Shown here: positions 20,360 to 30,393 of the stretch, in pieces | Numbering within the stretch: position 1 is the first letter of the stretch | Layout: each line of letters begins with the position of its first letter | NCBI GenBank assembly: GCA_014885115.2 | Contig: WKLE02000028.1 | Location: 7,630 to 48,095, forward strand | Direction: 5' to 3' | From: Asterionellopsis glacialis | Lineage: Eukaryota; Bacillariophyta; Plagiogrammaphyceae; Rhaphoneidales; Asterionellopsidaceae | DNA length: 40,466 nucleotides | The notes under the pieces: model-generated | Told to the model about the DNA's origin: nothing | What the model saw: the letters and a program-made list of their open reading frames with translations, nothing else | Databases searched by the model: none | Translations under genes and position numbers: made by a program

Positions 20360-22732
20360 ATGACCGATCAACCTGCAAAAGTATGTCCCTTGAAAGATGA
20401 GGAGGAAATTGCCGTCGAGGCGGGTGAGGGAATGGGACACGGTGACATGTGTTCAGTTCTACGATTCAAAAATGTCAACTTCCTCGTTGGAAAAGGTGAA
20501 AACGAAAAAAAGATTCTTGAAAATGTGAACGGAACCCTAACCTGTGGTCGTGTCCTCGCAGTAATGGGCCCTTCTGGAGCTGGAAAGACAACGTTCATCA
20601 ATGTGCTCACTCTTGATGCCTTCTTTGGCACCCCAACTGGGAAGGTAAGATTTTTTAGTTCACTTAGCGTGTACTTGTTTGAAATTTCTCACAAATGAAA
20701 CATCGTAGTATTAATAGGTTTTTGATCTTCTTGTTTGTGATTAATGTCAGGTTACATTAAATTGTATGCCCATGACAGACAAACTCTTCAAAGAACATTG
20801 CTTTGTCGTCAAACAACAAGACAAGCATTGGCCCTATTTGACAACTCGGGAAACTCTTGTACGTAAGCTTTTTTAACAACTCTCATCATATTATTTTTAA
20901 TCGTGCTCTTATTCCCCAGCCTACGTGGTTTTCTCAACTTTCTTTTGTGATATAGACATATTCGGCCGAATTGTACGAAATAGCAGACACAAAGGATATT
21001 CCTGACATGGTAAATCGACTCATTGAAAAGATGGGTTTGGATAGCTGCGCCGATACAAAGTGTGGCAGGTTAAGTGGCGGTCAACGTCGTCGTTTGTCGA
21101 TTGCAGTGGCTCTCCTAAAGAAACCAACTCTGCTTTTTCTAGGTAAGTTTCGCCCACCTCATTCTGTGATATCGAGCTACGTTTACTTGTATTTTCGTAA
21201 GAGTGTATTGATATTTTTTGCGTCTTGTTCAAACGAATTGCAGACGAGCCTACGTCGGGTTTGGATGCAGCTGCTGCTTCGCACATCATGCAAGAAATCA
21301 AGCGTGTTGCTCAAGAAGAGAAATTGATAATCCTTTGTACGATTCATCAACCCTCGACCAAGGTCTATCAAGGATTTGATCAAGTTATGATTTTAAGTAA
21401 GGGTAGGGAAGCTTTCGCTGGAGACGTTGAAGAGGCAGAAGCATACTTCGAGGATATCGGCTACTCTTTACCTCCTGCGACGAATCCTGCAGAACACTTT
21501 TTGGATCTAGTCAATTCAGATTTCTCCCCCGAAGAAGAAGTAGTCAAGCTGCTGGACACCTGGGAGGAAAGAAGAGATCCAGTTCTGCCTTCCATGCATG
21601 GGAACAAGGGGTTTGACGATTGCGAGAATAAGGGTGTCATCCTTGATCGTGGAGCTACTGACACGATGAAGGAAATGGGTGTCCTCTTCCGTCGTCACTT
21701 TGCACTGATTGTGCGCGACCCTGTTCTCTACCTTGGCAGATGTGCCATGTTTTTTATCGTCAACTTAGTTTTCGCCTTAGTTTATTGGAATGCTCGCGAT
21801 TATACACAAGACCAGACCACGAACAAATTGTGGGTTAACATTTGGTTCGTGGCAGTATCAACGAACCGTAAGTCATCATGTTTTTTGTGTTCTTTGCGAA
21901 ATGATTTTGACTCTGCAAGAGCCTGTTTCGACTAACACTATTGCTTAAATGACCTTGCTTGTATTGTTCAGTGGGAGTGGTTGCGGTGTATGCACTCAAC
22001 GATGAATTCAAGTCTATTTTGAGGGAAAGTAAGAACGGTATGGTTCGACCCTTTGGATACGTGATCGCAAAGTCGATTATGGTTATACCAATTATGGTTG
22101 TGTTCAGTTTATTTGCACTAAGCGTCAATAGTTTTGCTATTCAAGACAGCCCCCGTGAAAGCTTCTGGATAGTGATTGTTCTCTACGCTGTCGTCATGTA
22201 TGTGTTCGAATGTGTAGCAGAAGCATTGTCTGTGTGGTGCGATGATCCAATCATGGGAATGCTTAATTTTCTTAACTGTAAGTTGTGCCCTGTCCTTGTT
22301 TGACATACGTTCCTGTAGGGTTCAACTCACACATTTCACTCCAAACACCCGGTTTGACGTACTTGCACAGTTTGGTTTGCCAGCTTCCTCTTTGGAGGGT
22401 TTCTCATTCCTCTTGACGATATGTACTGGCCTTTTGAACTATTTTATTATATCATGCCCTTCCAATATTACATTCGAAGTGTCATGTACAAGATCTTTTC
22501 AGAATCATCCTGGGAAGAATGTGTCAATGAACCGTGGCCAACTTGTGTCGATTCCGCCTCTGGAAATGATGTCTTGGACGAGTTTAACAAGTCATATCCT
22601 CTCCTTTCTTCAGACAACGAAATTGGCAAAGATATTGGCATTATGATAGCTATCGCAGCAGTATGGAAACTCATATATGTTGCTGGTGTTCTCTACAAGT
22701 CAAGACGGGTTGCCATAATCAAACAGGAATAA
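20360..22732 (+). CDS. ABCG-family (White-type) half-transporter, six exons
   Basis: Exons 20360-20644, 20751-20858, 20956-21142, 21244-21867, 21972-22277 and 22371-22732 join into 623 residues. All five introns are 93-106 nt with GT-AG ends. The nucleotide-binding domain comes first, as in ABCG proteins: Walker A GPSGAGKTT (70-78), signature LSGGQRRR (170-177), Walker B LLFLDEP (190-196, spanning the third intron) and the H-loop in TIHQPS (His228). The membrane domain follows, including GMVRPFGYVIAKSI, FLFGGFLIPLDDMYWP and FYYIMPFQYYI before a short tail ending KSRRVAIIKQE. Such half-transporters dimerise to export lipids, sterols or hydrophobic compounds; the substrate here is unknown. I chose ATG 20360; an in-frame extension to 20267 opens with TTG. 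It is convergent with the fatty-acid oxidation gene downstream. Confidence 0.93.
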
Positions 22733-23088
22733 AACAATCCTGACATGAATTCTATGTTTGATATTATATTCTTTACATATTACTGTCCCGTAAGTTTAGT
22801 TATAGGAAGCAAGCAATACTTTTATGAAAAAACATTCCATCCTCTAGAGCAGCCATATTCTAAAAATTGTCATTGTCTTCAAAATAAGATGGGATAATGT
22901 TTAAAGTGTCATAAATTTGTTTCGAAAAACATTGATGTATGCTTTTGATAAATTTTAATATTAGTTTAGATGCCTTTTAGGTTTATGTAATGTATTTCCC
23001 TCGAAAAGTCCATGTACTACCAAATTTTGCATTGGAATTTCACGAGATGATTTTTTTTCATACCACCAGAATTGCACTGCTTCTATTC
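22733..23088. other. 3'-3' intergenic region
   Basis: AT-rich sequence between the converging ABC transporter and fatty-acid oxidation genes. It should hold both 3' untranslated regions. I see no ORF or strong hairpin. Confidence 0.6.
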
Positions 23089-25527
23089 TTAGTTGTGAAA
23101 TTTCTTTCCAGAAGCAGCATAATCTTTCAAAAGTTGGCATGGTTCGAATTGTGGTCCAAGTTGGTCAGCAAAGCCATTCATGGTAGCAACGAATTTATCT
23201 GCACCAAGTTGGTCAATGTATCGGAAAGGTCCACCTCGGAAGGGAGCAAAGCCAGTACCAAACACCAAACCAATATCACCCACTACTGGGTCTGCGATGA
23301 TTTCATCTTCTAAACATTTTGCGGCTTCATTGACAAAACGAGTTACCATACGATCTTGAATATCTTTTTCAGTCAGACCTAAATCTCGTGTAGCAAAGTT
23401 TTTGGCATACGCCTTGGCTTCCGCATTGATTGTTTTCTTCTTGCCATCATAGGTAAAGAATCCTTTTCCAGACTTTTTACCCAACCAACCCTTTTCAATC
23501 ATATTCCCTAAGAAACTTACATCGCCACCTTCCATACGGACACCTAAATCAGCATTAGAAAGGAATTTGGCAACATGGTAGGCTACGTCAATACCAACTT
23601 CATCAGCCAAGGTGACAGGTCCTACTGGCATACCAAAGTTTTTCATAGCCTTATCGATAAGTTCGAGCGATGCACCATCCTTAACTAAAGCTGATGTTTC
23701 CATTAAGAATGGTCCCAAGGCACGATTGACATAAAATCCGGGAACATCCTTCACCACAATACACGTTTTGCCCTGCTTGGTACCCACCTCAAATGCGGTG
23801 GCTGTAGCCACATCACTAGTACCCTCATGAGGGATAATTTCTAATAGCGGCATAGAAGGGACCGGTGAAAAGTAATGCATCCCAATGATGTTTTCAGGAC
23901 GTTGTGCACCGTTGGCAATATCAGCAATGGGGATTGCTGATGTATTAGTTGCAAAGATACAATGATCAGGTGTTACACTTTCTACATCCGCCACGATTTT
24001 CTTTTTTAAATCTAAATCTTCAAAGACCGCTTCAATGATCATATCAGCCCGACTAAAGTGTTTTGTCCATGATTCAATATCATCTGTCAATCCCACAACA
24101 TTGGCAGTGTTTTTGTTGTATTGATACTTTGTCATGTGACGTTTCTTAACCTTTTTTTCCCAATTACCATTCATGTAGGACATCCCACGTGCAATGGCTT
24201 CATCATCACGATCTTTCAATAAGACATTCACACCTGCCTTTTCAGCACTCACTTGTGCAATTCCAGCACCCATAAGTCCTGCACCCATAACTGCAACAGT
24301 ATTGACAGGAATAGCAAGATCAGCACCAACAGGATTTTTCTTCATAGCTGTCATCCCGTCAAAGAGACCAATTAACGATTCGGATTCAGGTGTTGCTGCC
24401 AATTTGGCAAACTGTTCACGTTCATTTTCAAATTTTTTAGAAGGATTTTCAAGTCCATATTGGACACATTGGATAATAGCCTTGGGTGATGGGTAATTAC
24501 CATTTGTATTTTTTTGTACCATTTCATTCACCTTTTTCCACATCATACTTCGTCCGATTGAGGTATCTTCGATGAATCGATTCATCAAAGACTTCTTCTT
24601 CCTTTTAGACTTTAATGTACCATTCGCCAATTTTTCTGCAGAATCAATAGCAACTTGTTCCAATGATGCTGGTGTAACTACCATATCCACTAAACCCATC
24701 TTTTTGGCCTTGGCAGGACGTATGTCTTTTCCTGTCAACATCATATCCATAGCAGCTTGCAATCCGACGACCTCATGTAACTTTTGGGTACCACCAAATC
24801 CTGGTAATAGTCCCAACTTTACTTCAGATAATCCTAGTTTAGTCTTAGGATTGTCAGTACAAATTCGATAATCACACCATAAGGCCCATTCTAATCCACC
24901 CCCCAAGGCTGGACCATCAATAGCTGCCACCAATGGTAACTTTGATTTTTTCAAAACGTTTTGAAAAAACTCCAAGCAATCTTTAATGATGGGAACCAAT
25001 GTTGATTTGTCTTGAATAGCTTTGATATCTTGAATGTCTGCACCTGCAATAAACATGTTGGGTTTGGCGGAGGTGAATACAACAGCCTTCACTTGTGAAT
25101 TCGAAACAATGTCATTATTCCACATTGTTTCAGCTTCATCCTTGACAGCAAAACCAATAGTATTGACAGATTTGTGGGGTGAATCAAATCGTACAATGGC
25201 AACACCCGAATCTGTAATTTGTACATTTTGAAAATATTTGTATTTACGGTCAGGCGTTGCCACAAATTCTGGTTCTTCTGTTGCTGCTGCAGCAGCTGCT
25301 GCTGTGCCTTGTACCTGTTCACTAGTTTTGTCATCAGTTGCAACTGCAGCAGTTGACAAAAATCGATGATTGCAAGGATGATAATGTGCAGAATTTTTAT
25401 GATTGGCATTCGGAAGGTAACTATGGCTCGAGTATCGCACAGTTGTACCAGCCATTAACGTACGCTGACATTCGCGAACAATATTGGCTTTTGAACCTAA
25501 TAATCGTGAAGCTCGTGATAACATCAT
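23089..25527 (-). CDS. HADHA: Mitochondrial trifunctional enzyme alpha subunit: enoyl-CoA hydratase / 3-hydroxyacyl-CoA dehydrogenase
   Basis: A single exon of 812 residues. The N-terminus (MMLSRASRLLGSKANIVREC, then basic and Ser-rich) looks like a mitochondrial presequence, followed by an Ala run (about 76-82). The hydratase domain (about 95-290) has IAGADI, the oxyanion region DGPALGGGLEWAL with catalytic Glu213, and LSEVKLGLLPGFGGTQ with Glu235. The dehydrogenase domain begins with the NAD-binding VMGAGLMGAG (about 414-422), then IFATNTSAIPI and IIGMHYFSPV with catalytic His551, PGFYVNRAL and a C-terminal helical domain (GFAPFRGGP). It catalyses the second and third steps of long-chain fatty-acid beta-oxidation, partnered by a thiolase beta subunit not in this window. 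I chose ATG 25527; the in-frame extension upstream opens with GTG. Slightly longer than animal HADHA (about 763) because of its leader. Confidence 0.95.
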   Translation of the reverse strand: MMLSRASRLLGSKANIVRECQRTLMAGTTVRYSSHSYLPNANHKNSAHYHPCNHRFLSTAAVATDDKTSEQVQGTAAAAAAATEEPEFVATPDRKYKYFQNVQITDSGVAIVRFDSPHKSVNTIGFAVKDEAETMWNNDIVSNSQVKAVVFTSAKPNMFIAGADIQDIKAIQDKSTLVPIIKDCLEFFQNVLKKSKLPLVAAIDGPALGGGLEWALWCDYRICTDNPKTKLGLSEVKLGLLPGFGGTQKLHEVVGLQAAMDMMLTGKDIRPAKAKKMGLVDMVVTPASLEQVAIDSAEKLANGTLKSKRKKKSLMNRFIEDTSIGRSMMWKKVNEMVQKNTNGNYPSPKAIIQCVQYGLENPSKKFENEREQFAKLAATPESESLIGLFDGMTAMKKNPVGADLAIPVNTVAVMGAGLMGAGIAQVSAEKAGVNVLLKDRDDEAIARGMSYMNGNWEKKVKKRHMTKYQYNKNTANVVGLTDDIESWTKHFSRADMIIEAVFEDLDLKKKIVADVESVTPDHCIFATNTSAIPIADIANGAQRPENIIGMHYFSPVPSMPLLEIIPHEGTSDVATATAFEVGTKQGKTCIVVKDVPGFYVNRALGPFLMETSALVKDGASLELIDKAMKNFGMPVGPVTLADEVGIDVAYHVAKFLSNADLGVRMEGGDVSFLGNMIEKGWLGKKSGKGFFTYDGKKKTINAEAKAYAKNFATRDLGLTEKDIQDRMVTRFVNEAAKCLEDEIIADPVVGDIGLVFGTGFAPFRGGPFRYIDQLGADKFVATMNGFADQLGPQFEPCQLLKDYAASGKKFHN

Positions 25528-26378
25528 GATGATGATGGATGGTAACAATGTGGGAGGGACTTGAGAGTAGTAAAAGTGATGAGCGATCACAATAGAAAAC
25601 CAAAATTTATGACAATAGTATAATGCCTGATGTCTACTGCTTTCTTGTGTCCTTTGTTTTTTTTTTGTTTCTCACCGCTTCTTGTGGTTGTCTGTGATGG
25701 GTTTTCTTTGGAGGCATATTTTTTTTTCGAAAAAAGGTGTCAAGCCGACATGATGACGACGCGATCTCAGATCTGATGGGTCTCGATTTTTTTAGCTGAA
25801 AAATTCCGGGTGTCCAAAGTCCAAAACAGAGGGTTCGCAAATTCAATTATACTATCAAAGAAAGTGTACAAGACAGGATTTTCTGTGCGTGTCATCCACT
25901 CTAGAACTTGAGAACTTGAAACGATGCCAAAGCAATACCGGAATCTTCCGTTGAGTCTCTGGTACATGGAGACGTAGTTTCTACGAGAAAAGATTCAAAA
26001 AATATCTATTCAAAAATATTCATACCTAGCTGTACATAATTTCTACGTGACCCCAGCCAGCCACGACGCAGATATCGTGTGCGCCCGCAAAGATGTTGGC
26101 GAAAATGCAGAGAACTCAACGCATTCTCCACTCGCCAGTCAAAGGTTTGTGTTATGCACTTTTTTTGCTTCATTGATTCATTTTCATGCTTTTCGCTCGT
26201 GTTAATTTTTCGCATTAACCCTTGACGATTGAACTCATTCATCACAAAAAGTTCAGACAAATCTCACAAAGCATCCATCAAGAGTAGGGCTACGATAGAG
26301 GTTGTCTATCGCTATCCATAACATCTTATCATCCTAATCTTCATCCATCAGTGATACTGTTAGTGTTTGACTCACACC
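25528..26378. other. Head-to-head promoter region
   Basis: About 850 bp between divergently transcribed genes, so it should carry both promoters. The minus-strand open frames here (25634-25967, 26006-26260) lack good ATG context and match nothing known. I cannot identify specific transcription-factor sites. Confidence 0.55.
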
Positions 26379-27887
26379 ATGCCAGCACCCAAGAAACGTA
26401 AGGCACCTACACAAAGAGGTCCTCCACCCGAATCAAAGAAACGAGGCGCAAAAGCTTCGACTGCCTCAACTGCAAATGAAGAACCAGTTGCCGAAACTAC
26501 ACCTGCTGTGGATCCTGCTCCACCTGCGACTGCCGTAGCTGAAGAGTCCAAGGATAGTACAGCTGTTCTTGCTGAAGCAGCTGCTGCCGCTGCAGTTGAA
26601 GTGGAAGCTCAAGCTGCTGCCGCTGCTCAAGCAGAAGCCGCTGCCGAAACAACTGCTGCTGCTGCCGCTAGCACTGCACCTGAAAAATCTTCCGAAACCG
26701 CAGCTGCATCATCAACTGCTGAAGCTCCAGCAACTGATGCTGCTCCTGCCACCACCACCACCACTGCTGCTCCTGCTGCTGCTACACCAGCTCCGGCTGC
26801 AACTCCCAAGTCGCCCTCGAAATCCAAATCTAGGAAATCAAGTGTACCTGAAGTTCAATTAAACCCTGAAGAAGCAACCGCACATTGGAATGCCATGTTA
26901 TTTGAATTGTTGCTTTTCAAAAGTGACACGGGTGATTTTAATGTTCGAGCTACAGACGAAGAGCACAAGCCCTTACATTTCTGGATGCAACAACAACGCA
27001 AGCAATACAAATTATATCAAAACAAACTGGATGGTTGCATGTTGACAGAAAAGCAAGTCAAGGTATTGGATTCTCTACACTTTTCATGGAATACAAGAGG
27101 TGAAGAACATTGGAAACGCAATTATGAGCGTTTGAAACAATTCCACAAGGAGAACGGACACACCTTGGTACCTCGTCAATCACCTGTCCCTAAATTAGGT
27201 GATTGGGTGACTGAACAACGTCGTCAATACAAGGCCATGAAGGAAGGGAAAGATACGCTACTCACCAAGGAACGTATTGCACAATTGGAAGGCATTGGAT
27301 TTGTTTGGCAAGTACGTCAACGTACTGGTTGGCAAGATCGGTTTGATCAACTTGCTGAATTTAAAAACAAAAATAACGGTTCCACTGTTGTACCACAACA
27401 TTATACTGAAAATAGAGCCCTGGGTAAATGGGTTGCCAAACAACGTGAACAATACAGATTGTTATGCATGGGTAAACATTCCTTCTTGACACCCGACCGT
27501 GTACAACAATTGAAATCCATTGATTTCGTATGGAGTGTGAAAGGACGTGCACCTGATACCGCTGCTGCTGCTGCCAATGGTACTACTGCTACCAAGACAG
27601 AAGACACAACTGCCACTCCAGCAGACGCAGAAGCAGCACCTGCTACTGCAGATAGTGGAGAAGCTGCTGAGAAACCAACAGAAGGAGAGGAAGCAGCAGC
27701 ACCTGCAGCCACTGCTACCGATACTGCAAAAGAAAACGACAAGGAAGGAGCCACTGATGCACCTGCAGCAACTGAAGGTACCACTCCTGCCGGTTCGGAA
27801 GAACTCAAGAAAGAAGAAGAGACCGAAACATCCGCAGCTGTTGAGGCGGCTGTGGAAGCAGCTGCTGACACAACTGTTTCGGTTTAG
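26379..27887 (+). CDS. Protein with three helicase-associated (HA) domains
   Basis: A single exon of 502 residues from ATG 26379 (the longer frame opens with TTG at 26367). The N-terminus is basic (PAPKKRKAP, SKKRGAK; a likely nuclear signal), followed by a long Ala/Thr/Pro/Glu low-complexity region (about 30-145). Three HA repeats follow: about 168-238 (HFWMQQQRKQYKLY), 244-312 (LVPRQSPVPKLGDWVTEQRR, then IGFVW) and 317-386 (VVPQHYTENRALGKWVAKQR, then IDFVW), each with the Trp/Gln-Arg pattern and terminal aromatic. The C-terminus is acidic and Ala-rich. HA domains were named from helicases but in diatoms often occur alone; they resemble small helical DNA-binding modules. Here no helicase domain is present, so a DNA-binding or chromatin role is inferred. 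Confidence 0.9.
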   Translation: MPAPKKRKAPTQRGPPPESKKRGAKASTASTANEEPVAETTPAVDPAPPATAVAEESKDSTAVLAEAAAAAAVEVEAQAAAAAQAEAAAETTAAAAASTAPEKSSETAAASSTAEAPATDAAPATTTTTAAPAAATPAPAATPKSPSKSKSRKSSVPEVQLNPEEATAHWNAMLFELLLFKSDTGDFNVRATDEEHKPLHFWMQQQRKQYKLYQNKLDGCMLTEKQVKVLDSLHFSWNTRGEEHWKRNYERLKQFHKENGHTLVPRQSPVPKLGDWVTEQRRQYKAMKEGKDTLLTKERIAQLEGIGFVWQVRQRTGWQDRFDQLAEFKNKNNGSTVVPQHYTENRALGKWVAKQREQYRLLCMGKHSFLTPDRVQQLKSIDFVWSVKGRAPDTAAAAANGTTATKTEDTTATPADAEAAPATADSGEAAEKPTEGEEAAAPAATATDTAKENDKEGATDAPAATEGTTPAGSEELKKEEETETSAAVEAAVEAAADTTVSV

Positions 27888-28179
27888 GAGAAACTTATAA
27901 CCGACAGCACGTTGGTACTGTATGTTGTGCGATAGGCACTTACTGGGGTAATATACAATGAATACATTCTTCAGAGGGGTTGCAGTTTGTGTATACTGCC
28001 ATGATATATCATATCATTACCATTATCGAAATAACGAGGAAGAAGTCCGTTGGAATCAAAAAATAAAAATAATATTAGATCAGATGTTAGCATTTCCTCT
28101 GTGGCATTACGTAGAGACTTAGTAGTTTAATGAGAATACATACTGCTTTAATTTTATTTGTTTTTGCAAGCCCATTCTT

Positions 28180-29595
28180 TCAAGAAGTCGATGTATCATC
28201 CTTCTTCTTCATGGCTTGTCTTTCTCGTTTGGCTTTTCGTTGTGCTCTTTTTTGAGCAATTACTTCAGGTGAATCACGGCTTACAAAGGTCTTTGCTGTG
28301 TTTGATGACGATGAGGATAACTTGTGCTTTCTTCTACGACGTCTTTTAGCACTGCCACTTCCACCACGACCCCTCCGTCTTGTTGATTCAGCTTGATTAT
28401 TTCGTCGTGCTTTCAGATCCATCCGTTCTTGACGTACCCACTCTTCTTCAACACAAGGCATACCTGGGAATACCAAAGGTGGATCATGAATGTAAATGCC
28501 ATTGCCATCATTTACATCACTGCTACTAGTGTTAGTACCAGTACGACCCATCGACTCTGCACCTAATGAAAGTGTAGCAACGCGTTTAAATTGACCATCG
28601 TCACCACTACGTTCTAAAAGATAGATTTCTTTACATAAAAAACATGGTGGTGGTGTCCAACATTCTTTGGTTTCTATCATGGTAGTATTAGCTTCTTCTA
28701 ACGATAAAAAATGTGATAATGTCATATGTGGAATGAATTCTCTTTGTTTCAGTGTTTCAGAACAAATTGGAAATTCGTGTTCAAGCAACTTTTGTAACTC
28801 ATAGATGGGTTCATCTTTATGCCCTTTTTCAACCGCATGCTCAGTTGTTGATAACGTTGGAAGAGAATAACCTTCCTTTTCTTTTTTGCAATTATTACAA
28901 TCCTTCCTGTTTCGGAATGTTCTTGGATATAACCATAACACTCCTCTTGATGGATTACCAAAGGTCCCTAAGGAATCCAACGCTACGTAAAAAGGTTCAA
29001 TCTGATGAGTAGCATTTCTTAGTTTTAACAAAACGCTTTTGTCGATATTATCCGAATTTGCGTCTTTCTCCCGCTTGACCTTGATATCATCTCCATTTTC
29101 ACTACTATTTTCTACCCCTTCTTTTCGAATAGAAACAAATGGATAAAGCAGATTCACATGTGGTGGCCATCGGTATAATCCAGGATCACGTAATGTAGTA
29201 CGAGCTTTTGTTACAGCATTCCAAGTATCGTAATCAGACGGTGGCGGAACCATACACACCGATAAAGTGTGGTGTTTTTGAAGACGACGTTGTTTTTGTT
29301 GCTGTTGTTGTTGACTTTTTGCTTCTTCCTCATCTTTTTCTTGTAGTGACTCCGTTGCCTGGTTTTCCTTCTTAGTCATAAAGAGATGATAACATGGTTG
29401 CTGCTTTAGATGAATATTGACGACACTTTTTCTTGGTTGGACAGTGAAGCAAGAAACAAATATCAATGGCGTAGAAGTTGATACGAGCTGCATCGTAGCA
29501 ATAGCGATGATAGACATGAACATCATCAGATATGTAATTTTGATAATATCTTCTCTGCTCATTTTAACCTTTGTAACTTTCGTTTGCAGTATCAT
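28180..29595 (-). CDS. 2H phosphoesterase superfamily protein (2'-5' RNA ligase-like fold)
   Basis: A single exon of 471 residues from ATG 29595; the longer frame opens with GTG, and a second ATG (29562) precedes the hydrophobic segment directly. Residues about 15-50 form a signal peptide or signal anchor (ITYLMMFMSIIAIATM). A Glu/Gln-rich linker follows, then the catalytic domain with the two histidine motifs: PHVNLLYPF (His146) and PHMTLSHF (His290). The first reads HxN rather than HxT/S, as in some eukaryotic members. Family members cleave or form 2'-5' or cyclic phosphate bonds in RNA or nucleotides. The C-terminus is very basic (RRRGRGG, AKRRRRRKHK), suggesting nucleic-acid contact. The segment after the hydrophobic stretch (VSCFTVQPR) has an aromatic residue that might fit a plastid-targeting cleavage site, but this is weak. 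Confidence 0.85.
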   Translation of the reverse strand: MILQTKVTKVKMSREDIIKITYLMMFMSIIAIATMQLVSTSTPLIFVSCFTVQPRKSVVNIHLKQQPCYHLFMTKKENQATESLQEKDEEEAKSQQQQQQKQRRLQKHHTLSVCMVPPPSDYDTWNAVTKARTTLRDPGLYRWPPHVNLLYPFVSIRKEGVENSSENGDDIKVKREKDANSDNIDKSVLLKLRNATHQIEPFYVALDSLGTFGNPSRGVLWLYPRTFRNRKDCNNCKKEKEGYSLPTLSTTEHAVEKGHKDEPIYELQKLLEHEFPICSETLKQREFIPHMTLSHFLSLEEANTTMIETKECWTPPPCFLCKEIYLLERSGDDGQFKRVATLSLGAESMGRTGTNTSSSDVNDGNGIYIHDPPLVFPGMPCVEEEWVRQERMDLKARRNNQAESTRRRGRGGSGSAKRRRRRKHKLSSSSSNTAKTFVSRDSPEVIAQKRAQRKAKRERQAMKKKDDTSTS

Positions 29596-30393
29596 GGATT
29601 CAAAAAAGTTCACATGCGCAAATCTTCCAAGCCAAGCAATAAGATTTCTATCATTTTATTATTTTCCAAAAGCAGTGATGATGACACTACTCTAGAGAGA
29701 AGTCGATAACAGTCAAGCAAATAGGCTAGGATGTATCGGTTCGATGTGATGGGTAGGCCGGGTGTTGTCCCAGAAAGAAAAGACAAAAAAATCATCGGCA
29801 GCAGGGTGTGAAATGTGATTCGGTGTCTATTGAAGAGTATGATTGGTTGAGATTACAGGATGTGGTTTGGTTGGAGGGAGGACATCATGAATTAAGTACC
29901 TGTACTGCCTGTACAGGTACGAGCACCGGGTGCCGTACCGGTACACCTCATAATTCGAACCGGTATGAAACGGACATACATGACTGATGTCTTTTTCAGA
30001 ACAATGTGCAGAATCTAGCCGGTGGTCTGTCCTTCATTGATAAAAAGATTACGTTACATTTGGTAATGATTGTACGATAAGTGTAAACTTATTATGATTC
30101 CATTAAGGTTGGATGGTGTACAACTCCATCCAAGAGCCGAATCATTCCCAATCGTGACTCCGGCTTACGCACTTTTTCGTCGATCAAGCAAGACTCGACA
30201 ACGCGGTTCGTTACGATACCGCTTTGTTGGTAGAGAAACAGAACAAACCGGGGATGGCACGATCGAAAAATGTCACTCAAGACCAAGAGACACAGTTTGC
30301 AGCATTTTTGGAACTCAACGCCAAAAATACCTGTGCATTTTCGGAAACAAACAACTCCAATCGAACAAGAAACACACAAAAAAGTGACAGATC
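29596..30393. other. Head-to-head promoter region with a GTAC palindrome
   Basis: About 800 bp between the divergent 2H phosphoesterase and glutaredoxin-fusion genes. It holds gtacctgtac/gtacaggtac arms and ccggtac units at 29896-29945. An ATG at 30254 opens an out-of-frame ORF that overlaps the start of the glutaredoxin gene and could act as an upstream ORF, but there is no direct evidence. Confidence 0.55.
29896..29945. repeat. GTAC palindrome cluster in a shared promoter region
   Basis: gtacctgtac and cctgtacaggtac form an inverted repeat around tg (29896-29920), followed by caccgggtg and gtaccggtac. The units match those at 4060-4262 and 17205-17360. Confidence 0.75.

Noticed and set aside
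26627..27871. Long Ala/Val/Ser-rich and Leu-rich frames overlapping the HA-domain gene
   Set aside because: By-products of GCT/GCA repeats in the low-complexity coding regions read in other frames.
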